Below, in pieces: positions 59,577 to 64,000 of a stretch of 64,000 nucleotides of DNA. Each line of letters begins with the position of its first letter. The first letter of the stretch is position 1. The DNA is from Pegea sp. RAD2-039 (lineage: Eukaryota > Chordata > Thaliacea > Salpida > Salpidae), in the NCBI GenBank assembly GCA_034620365.1, contig JAQGEQ010000151.1, forward strand, positions 62,001 to 126,000, given 5' to 3'. The position numbers and the translations under genes were made by a program. The notes under the pieces are model-generated. The model did no database searches. It was not told the origin of the DNA and saw only the letters and a program-made list of their open reading frames with translations.

Positions 59577-60941
59577 TTCAAAGTATTTCAAAGTTAGTGA
59601 AGTTGTCGTCAGTAAAACTTAGTTGTAAAATTCCTCAACTAATTTGGCTTTTTCACAATTAGATTTATTAAAACTATTTAATTCCATTTTTATTCTAATA
59701 AAAATATTAAACTTTGTCGTAATATTTGAAAAAATTAACTTTATTTAATTGACATAAAAATCATAATATATTATAAATAAACGATTTGTAAAAAAATCTT
59801 TTTTAATTGAAGTTCTTATGATATGAATATTATCAATATAAACAATATTTCCTGGTAAAACTTTAGTTGCATATTTCATATTTTAAAAGCATACAAAATT
59901 GATATATACCGATAGAATAATAAATATGGCTGCTTAGCAAACAAATTTCCCTTTTATCTTTCTTTACCATATTTATTCAATATTCGTTTAAAAAACTTAA
60001 AGTTAGAATTGAAAATATTTTTATCAATAACATAAAAGCAAATAAATGAAAAATAGTGACTTATCTACTCAAACTTATAGCTTCTTATTTGTAGCTCGTA
60101 ATTTTTAGAAAAAATGTGTATTTATTTATTACAATAAACGCAAAGCAGGGTACCTGAAGAGATCACCTCTCGCTAACACACATTCTCAAAAATAATACAA
60201 TTAATAATTATATATAATTAAGTTGAAAATATAGAAAGAAAAAGTATACTTATAAAAAAGTTTAAGTAATATATTAAAAATTCATTTTTTATAACAATTT
60301 TGGGGTAAATTTTTAATATTTTTCTAACAATAGGAGAATTTAATTTTATTTGCTAATATTCAAATGAATTTAAAGAAAATTTATTTTAATATATTTTTAA
60401 GGCGATTTTTATTTTGGAATTTTTTTATAAAAGCCAAATTAATGTGATGACGACTAAATCGACATTTCAGTTTTATTGACAAAATTTTTGTTTTTCTATT
60501 TTTTAAACTCTAAAATTTTTAGCTTGAATCGAAAAAATGATTTTAAAACTTTATAAATCAAAAAAAAAAAGTTTATATTAATAATTTGTTTATTTAAATT
60601 AAAAAAAAAACTTAATTTTAACTATTAGGTTTTTCTAGAATTGAATTAAACTTTAAAACTATTTCATTTTAAAAGTTTATTTCAATTTATGATTAATATT
60701 TCATATTTTTTATCTTTCTATTCTTGTGAATATAATTTTTTAATTTATATTATTATTATTTATATTATTTTATTAAATTGTATGACCAGAAGTTTTGTAC
60801 TAATAATATTTATTTTATTAATTTGTTTATAAATTATCTGAATAAATGAAATATCTTTTTATAAATAAAATTTTTTCATCAAAATCTCATTTTTTTAGCA
60901 ATTAATATAAAAGTTTAATTAAATTAATATTTAATGTTTTG
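59577..60941. other. AT-rich spacer between divergent EAPP and STX5 genes
   Basis: Contains a LINE-tail fragment at 60121-60245 and otherwise no recognisable feature. It must include both promoters. Confidence 0.45.
60121..60245 (-). mobile_element. LINE 3'-UTR fragment
   Basis: On the minus strand it reads GAGAATGTGTGTTAGCGAGA and then a short GC-rich segment ending in AATAAA. The flank AAGTTGAAAATATAGAAAG also matches the 3' UTR of the LINE at 56230-56260 with few changes. So it is a longer copy of the same tail seen at 20656-20722. Confidence 0.65.
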
Positions 60942-63688
60942 ATGGCAGCTAGGAACCGTTTTGCCAACAAAAGCTCAACAAAAAGTAAAAAAAAATTTAA
61001 AAATTTAATTAGAATCATTTTTACAAATAATTTTTCACAAAATTTTATAATTTTTTCGAATATTTTTTAAGCAATTTGGGAACAGACGACTTCGGTATCA
61101 GGTTTTGATTCAGACGATAGTTTCAGTGAACGAGAAGAAGTGATGACGAATGCAAGTCGCGATCGAACAGTGGAATTTGTTTCTGTCATTAAATCGATTC
61201 GTTGTCGAGTTAGTTACAATTATTTCCATTTTTTAAATTTTTAATCAAATTTTTTTTTCAGCCAAATCAAAAACTGAAAATTTCAAATATTAATTCCGCG
61301 ATCGCTAAAAGAAGTCAATTTTCAAATTTAGCGAAGTAACCCAAAAAAACTGAAATCAATTTTCTAGAATTTCTTCTTCTTCTTTTTCAGACGAATTGGA
61401 GAAGAGCTTGGAAGAACATTTGATAAATTACAAAAGTTGACTTTACGTAAGCTGCTCTTTATTTAATCTTCTTCTGATCTTCTACTTCTGATCTTCTTCA
61501 TTTTCTAATCTTTTTTTAATCTTCTTCTGATCTTCGTCATTTTCTAATCTTTTTTTAATCTTCTTCTGATCTTCTTCTGATCTTCATCATTTTCTGATCT
61601 TCTTCTTCTGATCTTCTCATCATTTTCTAATCTTTTTTTAATCTTCTGATCTTCATCATTTTCTGATCTTCTTCTGATCTTCATCATTTTCTGATCTTCT
61701 TCTTCTGATCCTCTTATAATCTTTTTTTAATCTTCTTCTGATCTTCTTCTGATCTTCACCATCTTCTGATCTTCTTCTGATCTTCATCATTTTCTGATCT
61801 TCTTCTGATCTTCATCATTTTCTAATCTTCTAATCTTCTTCTGATCTTCATCATTTTCTGATCTTCTTCTGATCTTCACCATTTTATGATCTTCTTCTGA
61901 TCTTCATCATTTTCTAATCTTCTTCTAATCTTCTTCTGATCTTCACCATCTTCTGATCTTCTTATAATCTTCTTCTGATCTTCATCATTTTCTGATCTTC
62001 TTCTGATCTTAGTTTGCAAGAAAAGAACTTTATTCGACGACAAACCAGTTGAGATCAGAGAATTGACTTTTATCATCAAACAAGACATTAACAGTCTTCA
62101 GAAGAAGATTCAAATTCTTGAAGAAAAACGAAATATTGATTCAAATAATCGAAAAGATGCTAAACGTCACACAACTTCTGTCGTTAAGACGCTTCGCGTA
62201 AGTCACCAGTGATGACGTCATCGTTGTTAAGGATCTTTTCTGTAGTCTAAACTTGCTGGGATGTCAGATAATTTCAAAAATGTTTTGGAAACACGAAGAG
62301 AAAATATGAAATATCAAAAAAGTCGAAAAGATGAGTTTAGTTCCAATTCGACTTCCAGTCACCAGCAGAGAAGTGAGTGCCCCGTTAAAGTGTCCCATTT
62401 GCCATTTAAAGTGTCCCATTTGCCGTTAAAGTGTCCCATTTGCCGTTAAAGTGCCCCATTTGCCATTAAAGTGTTCCATTTGCCATTAAAGTGTCCCATT
62501 TGCCATTAAAGTGTTCCATTTGCCATTAAAGTGTCCCATTTGCCATTAAAGTGTCCCATTTGCTTTTAAAGTGTCCCATTTACCATTTAAGTGTCCCATT
62601 TGCCATTTTAGTGTCCCATTTGCCATTTTAGTGTCCCATTCGCCATTAAAGTGTCCCATTTGCTATTAAAGTGTCCCATTTGCTTTTAAATTGCCCCATA
62701 TGCTTTTAAAGTGTCCCATTTGCTTTTGAAGTGTCCCATTTGCCATTAAAGTGTCCCATTTGCTATTAAAGTGTCCCATTTGCCATTAAAGTGCCCCATT
62801 TGAAGTGTCCCATTTACTTGGTAGTGGGTCATTTACTTGGTAGTGTCCCATTTACTTGGTAGTGGGCCATTTACTTGGTAGTGGGCCATTTACTTGGTAG
62901 TGGGCCATTTACTTGGTAGTGGGCCATATACTTGGTAGTGGGCCATTTACTTGGTAGTGGGCCATTTACTTGGTAGTGGGCCATTTACTTGGTAGTGTCC
63001 CATTTACTTGGTAGTGTCCCATTTACTTGGTAGTGTCCCATTTACTTGGTAGTGTCCCATTTACTTGGTAGTGGGCGATTTACTTGGTAGTGGGCCATTT
63101 ACTTGGTAGTGGGCCATTTACTTGGTAGTGGGCCGGGCAGATAATGTAATCTGAGAATTTTCTTTTAAATTTTTTCTAAATCTTCTTTTTTCAGCAAATT
63201 CTTTGCTCCTGATGGACGAGCAAAGAGCAATCTCTTCTCAAAACAACTCCGTTTCTATCCCGATCGATGACGCAATGATGACGTCATCGCCTCCGCCGTC
63301 GATGGGACAGAGTTTGGACTTGTTGGGACATCAGGACAGTTACATCAGTGATCGTGCAAATACCATGGAAACCATCGAAAGCACGATTGTTGAACTTGGC
63401 GGAATCTTTCAACAACTCGCTACGATGGTTAAAGAACAAGAAGAACAAGTGATGAGGTAAGTGATGACGTCACTGTTGTATCGATGACGTCATCACAGGT
63501 TAGTTACGAGACACTTTTTGTTTTGTAGAATTGATTCAAATATTGAGGAAAGTGATTTGAATATTGAATCAGCTCATAGTGAAATGTTGAGATATTTTCA
63601 AGGAATTACTTCAAATCGTTGGTTGATGATGAAAATTTTTCTCATTTTAATCATCTTCTTTGTTGTTTTTGTTGTTTTTTTCGCTTAA
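60942..63688 (+). CDS. STX5: Syntaxin-5, Golgi Qa-SNARE
   Basis: Eight exons keep phase and give 347 residues (human about 355): 60942-60984, 61072-61208, 61262-61335, 61391-61446, 62013-62197, 62246-62372, 63195-63456, 63529-63688. The start MAARNRFANKS resembles the long STX5 form with its basic N-terminal segment. SRDRTVEFVSVIKSI is the N-peptide that binds SLY1. The Habc domain has RIGEELGRTFDKLQKLT and ELTFIIKQDINSLQKKIQ. The SNARE motif runs from SYISDRANTMETIESTIVEL with the zero-layer Gln in GGIFQQLA. The C-terminus is NRWLMMKIFLILIIFFVVFV, the membrane anchor. STX5 drives ER-to-Golgi and intra-Golgi fusion. Introns 4 and 6 are minisatellites. Confidence 0.96.
61447..62012 (+). repeat. 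Intronic minisatellite, TTCTGATCTTCATCATT unit
   Basis: About 560 bp in STX5 intron 4 composed of variants of TTCTGATCTTC(TTC) and ATCATTTTC. It runs from near the donor to TCTGATCTTAG at the acceptor. It is less regular than the ABCD4 and TAF1C arrays. Confidence 0.92.
62373..63194 (+). repeat. Bipartite intronic minisatellite in STX5 intron 6
   Basis: Two unrelated units lie side by side. At 62380-62815 there are about 20 copies of a 20-bp unit around GTGTCCCATTTGCCATTAAA. At 62815-63135 there are about 17 copies of a 19-bp unit around TTTACTTGGTAGTGGGCCA. Some copies of the second use GTGTCCCA in place of GTGGGCCA, so both families share the GTGTCCCATTT piece, suggesting one arose from the other. 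About 50 bp of unique sequence separate the array from the acceptor. Confidence 0.95.
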
Positions 63689-64000
63689 TTTCCTATCTAC
63701 AATTCCATCTTGCCAATTTATTAGGCTTTATTAAGGTTTAGGGTTGTAATAATATCAAGTTTTTCATCTTTCATGTAATCTTCTTTTTCTTAGTTGAAAT
63801 AAAATTTCCACAAATTTGAATTTTAAATGAAAAAATTGAGAAATAGATTTGAAAGTAATCAAAATTTCTTTGAGGTTTACAGCTGATCAAAGAGACAAAT
63901 AAATTATTCAAATATTTATTATTTTATATTTTAAGTTCTTTTAACAACAAATAATTAAATCATTTCTAAAAAAGTTTACCGAAAAACACTGACTACAAAA
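63689..64000. other. STX5 3' flank
   Basis: AT-rich. The probable STX5 3' UTR contains AATAAA at about 63800. No further gene is visible before the window ends. Confidence 0.5.

Overview
This is eukaryotic nuclear DNA, AT-rich outside genes, and almost certainly from an animal. Most genes are split into many short exons with GT-AG introns, often 40-110 bp long. Three eukaryotic tRNA genes are present. The gene set includes ciliary proteins (CFAP99, CFAP221, a PIH1D2-like dynein-assembly factor), a UBAN-type coiled-coil protein, a TMCC protein and a single-pass CUB-domain receptor. I cannot name the species. All family names come from recognising conserved residues by eye. Exon joins were checked by keeping reading phase across every junction, and no database search was run.

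Layout, left to right. 976-1644 (-): DUF3605-like protein. 3027-3540 (+): broken fragment of an ACSBG-type acyl-CoA synthetase. 7327-7378: possible tRNA-derived SINE. 8128-11309 (-): complete 14-exon TM9SF4/TM9SF2-like gene. 13761-14306 (-): small PHD-finger protein. 15089-20260 (+): TAF1C-like Pol I factor. 21442-23310 (+): intronless CFAP99-like gene. 23712-23785 (+): tRNA-Ile. 24287-27583 (-): TMCC-family gene. 28952-31042 (-): EME1-like gene with an internal amino-acid repeat. 32677-33064 (+): CKS1. 33105-35865 (-): PIH1D2-like gene. 35983-38157 (-): CFAP221-like gene. 40847-41600 (+): EXOSC5. 42754-48128 (+): ABCD4. 49464-49618 (-): tRNA-Asp and tRNA-Ile. 50919-52677 (+): UBAN coiled-coil protein. 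54584-56003 (+): CUB transmembrane protein. 56100-57595 (-): decayed CR1/L2-like LINE. 58303-59576 (-): EAPP. 60942-63688 (+): syntaxin-5. The rest is AT-rich sequence with no gene I can support.

Two features stand out. First, the palindrome TGACGTCA, often extended to TGATGACGTCATCA, occurs far more often than base composition allows. It sits just inside many introns next to the 5' splice site, inside exons (read as DDVI or MTSS), and in tandem arrays. Second, several introns are inflated by minisatellites built on CTGATCTTCATC. In six introns of five unrelated genes this motif lies on the sense strand and the array runs up to the 3' splice site, as if a branch-site plus pyrimidine-tract module had been amplified. 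One similar array in the opposite orientation is translated inside EME1.

Most genes are ordinary housekeeping or ciliary genes and do not form one pathway. The only suggestive linkage is CFAP221 followed 117 bp later on the same strand by PIH1D2, both cilium-related, with CKS1 converging on the end of PIH1D2 about 40 bp away.
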